A stretch of 43,911 bases of DNA, taken from Treponema sp. (GTDB lineage: Bacteria; Spirochaetota; Spirochaetia; Treponematales; Breznakiellaceae). The translations under genes were made by a program, and so were the position numbers. Location of the stretch: the NCBI GenBank assembly GCA_009780855.1, contig WQZG01000022.1, positions 1 to 43,911 of the forward strand, written 5' to 3'. Below, piece by piece: positions 43,061-43,911 of this stretch (position 1 is its first letter; each line of letters starts with the position of its first letter). Under the pieces are notes generated by a model, which had not been told where the DNA came from, ran no database searches, and was given only the letters and a program-made list of their open reading frames with translations.

Positions 43061-43285
43061 TTAAACTCCGATAACAGAACTAACCTGCGGTACTTCCTTC
43101 CTTAAATAATTTTCAATACCCATTTTTAAAGTCATCTGTGACATTGGGCAGCTTCCGCAGGCGCCGGTCAGTTTTACCGATACCACGCCGTCGTTGTCCA
43201 CCGAAACAAATTCCACATCCCCGCCGTCAGCCTGCAAAGAGGGACGTACATTATCCAAAGCTACTTTTACTTGTTCTTCCAGCAT
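43061..43285 (-). CDS. NifU C-terminal-domain protein (Nfu-type iron-sulfur scaffold/carrier)
   Basis: A 74-residue stand-alone Nfu domain. The iron-sulfur cysteines C43 and C46 lie in ACGSCPMS, preceded by the typical LQADGGDVEFVSVD. Such proteins hold a [4Fe-4S] cluster between two subunits and deliver it to targets, which would include the radical SAM protein in this window. AGGAGA precedes the ATG. Confidence 0.92.
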   Translation of the reverse strand: MLEEQVKVALDNVRPSLQADGGDVEFVSVDNDGVVSVKLTGACGSCPMSQMTLKMGIENYLRKEVPQVSSVIGV

Positions 43286-43366
43286 ATTTTTCTCCTGTCT
43301 AAAGTATAGAATAAAATAAAAAAATATTCCAGTGATTCTTTAGTAAAATAATCATAATTAACACAC

Positions 43367-43486
43367 AAAAATTTATACCCCTAATAAATCTTTCGGGGGT
43401 CCTGTCAGGGGGATCCGTACCGCTCAATCGCGTCACGGCCTCCCCCCTGACACCCCGCGATAATTATTATTGGGGTATAAATTTTT
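43367..43486. repeat. Inverted-repeat hairpin element, copy A (120 bp)
   Basis: A perfect 15-bp terminal inverted repeat AAAAATTTATACCCC (43367-43381) / GGGGTATAAATTTTT (43472-43486) encloses a second perfect arm pair TGTCAGGGGG (43403-43412) / CCCCCTGACA (43443-43452). The whole 120 bp can fold into one long interrupted hairpin. No ORF is present. Resembles a MITE or a structured non-coding repeat. Confidence 0.8.
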
Positions 43487-43538
43487 GCTTATACTTAATA
43501 TGTTAATTGTATTCAATTAATTAAATTCATCACAAAAG

Positions 43539-43605
43539 CAAAAATGTATGCCTAATAATATTGCCTCCGCCACCCCATGATAATTTTATAGGGGTATAAA
43601 TTTTT
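43539..43605. repeat. Inverted-repeat hairpin element, copy B (internally deleted, 67 bp)
   Basis: The left end CAAAAATGTATGCC and right end GGGGTATAAATTTTT match the other copies, and the interior keeps only one half (GCCTCCGCCACCCC then TGATAATT) relative to copy A. This is the expected product of internal deletion of a hairpin element. Confidence 0.65.
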
Positions 43606-43653
43606 ACTTTATCGGAAGATTGTTATAAGAATAATTAACACTTCTAAATAGGT

Positions 43654-43779
43654 CAAAAATGTATACCCCCATAAAAAATTCTCGAGGGGTGTCAGGGGGG
43701 AGGCCGGGCCGCTGTCCAGCGGCACGGATCCTCCCTGACAGGACCCCGAATAAATTTATATAGGGGGTATACATTTTTG
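43654..43779. repeat. Inverted-repeat hairpin element, copy C (126 bp)
   Basis: A perfect 17-bp terminal inverted repeat CAAAAATGTATACCCCC (43654-43670) / GGGGGTATACATTTTTG (43763-43779). The interior matches copy A in the opposite orientation (GTGTCAGGGGGGAGGCC on the left, CCCTGACAGGACCCC on the right). It ends 13 bases from the tip of the right insertion-sequence end. Confidence 0.8.
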
Positions 43780-43792
43780 AAACAAACTCGTG

Positions 43793-43911
43793 TGTTAAAA
43801 ATCAGTGAAAATGTCCCCTATGGCGTTCAATAGAAATGTCCCCTTTTGCTCAAAAACCAATAGAAATGTCCCTATGCAAAAGAGGAGCATTTAAGGCTTT
43901 AATCATCAAAC
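43793..43911 (+). mobile_element. Terminal region of an IS21-type insertion sequence (right edge)
   Basis: The tip TGT at 43793 is followed by three repeats containing AAATGTCCC at 43803-43818, 43824-43843 and 43858-43872. AAATGTCCCC ends 26 nt from the tip, exactly as at the left edge. The middle unit CGTTCAATAGAAATGTCCCC is the reverse complement of the left-edge unit, so the two ends face each other across the window. Beyond the array a minus-strand frame reads FDD followed by TAA (near 43900), possibly the end of an istB-type gene; this is uncertain. Confidence 0.6.

Noticed and set aside
43365-43780. Rho-independent terminators for the nfu-like gene
   Set aside because: The hairpins lie upstream of nfu (its start is at 43285 on the minus strand), are 120 bp long and occur in three copies, which fits a repeat element instead.
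1-43911. The whole window as a composite transposon between two IS21-type ends
   Set aside because: The segment contains housekeeping genes (tRNA-Leu, galE, Nfu, potABCD), no complete transposase is visible, and 44 kb is large for such a unit.

Overview
This window looks like a chromosomal segment of a spirochaete, most likely a host-associated Treponema-like organism. Evidence is the mixture of genes: a LplB/YtcP-type sugar transporter whose binding protein has an AWAGGGS-type signal peptide, a potABCD operon, a methyl-accepting protein fused to a receiver, a REC-HD-GYP regulator with a large hybrid kinase, SH3 and TPR envelope proteins, and glycan-degrading enzymes. Taxonomy is inferred from gene content only; no rRNA or marker gene is present.

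Layout. Both edges carry ends of IS21-type insertion sequences with their tips pointing into the window (1-123 and 43793-43911). Next to the left one is a tRNA-Leu(CAG) (178-261) whose 3' end and terminator are duplicated downstream. This is followed by an AT-rich stretch with small genes and a broken P4-type primase, probably the remains of an element that integrated at the tRNA. Region 2173-7487 is a sugar-uptake operon (two permeases, a binding protein with an internal stop codon, a TIM-barrel isomerase, a ThuA-like protein) downstream of a consensus promoter and a short truncated radical-SAM-like reading frame. Then come a secreted metallo-beta-lactamase-fold protein, a two-component cyclic-di-GMP module (8807-13053, minus strand), a fucose cluster (GH29 fucosidase, zinc alcohol dehydrogenase, aldo/keto reductase; 13141-16779), a hicAB toxin-antitoxin pair, a DRB0094-type RNA ligase and a GH95 fucosidase (to 20855).

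Region 20907-28727 holds an M19 dipeptidase, a B12-binding radical SAM protein, a conserved unknown protein and the potABCD polyamine importer. Region 28893-36564 holds a Gfo/Idh oxidoreductase, a GH106-like glycosidase, an M20 peptidase, galE and a uroporphyrinogen-decarboxylase-family protein. The right end has an SH3 lipoprotein, MCP-REC and ABC-F operon, a TPR protein and a NifU-like protein, followed by three copies of a small hairpin element against the right insertion-sequence end.

The central theme is uptake and breakdown of deoxy-sugar-decorated glycans (fucose, probably rhamnose). The most unusual signals are non-coding. A recurring class of short tandem palindromes and minisatellites occurs at 16 or 15 bp periods between genes and at 15 or 18 bp periods in frame inside many genes. 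Several genes appear to be transcribed without a leader, with the -10 box starting exactly 12 nt before the ATG. A cluster of about 120-bp inverted-repeat elements lies near the right end. Start codons were chosen from Shine-Dalgarno spacing or promoter geometry; no database search was possible.
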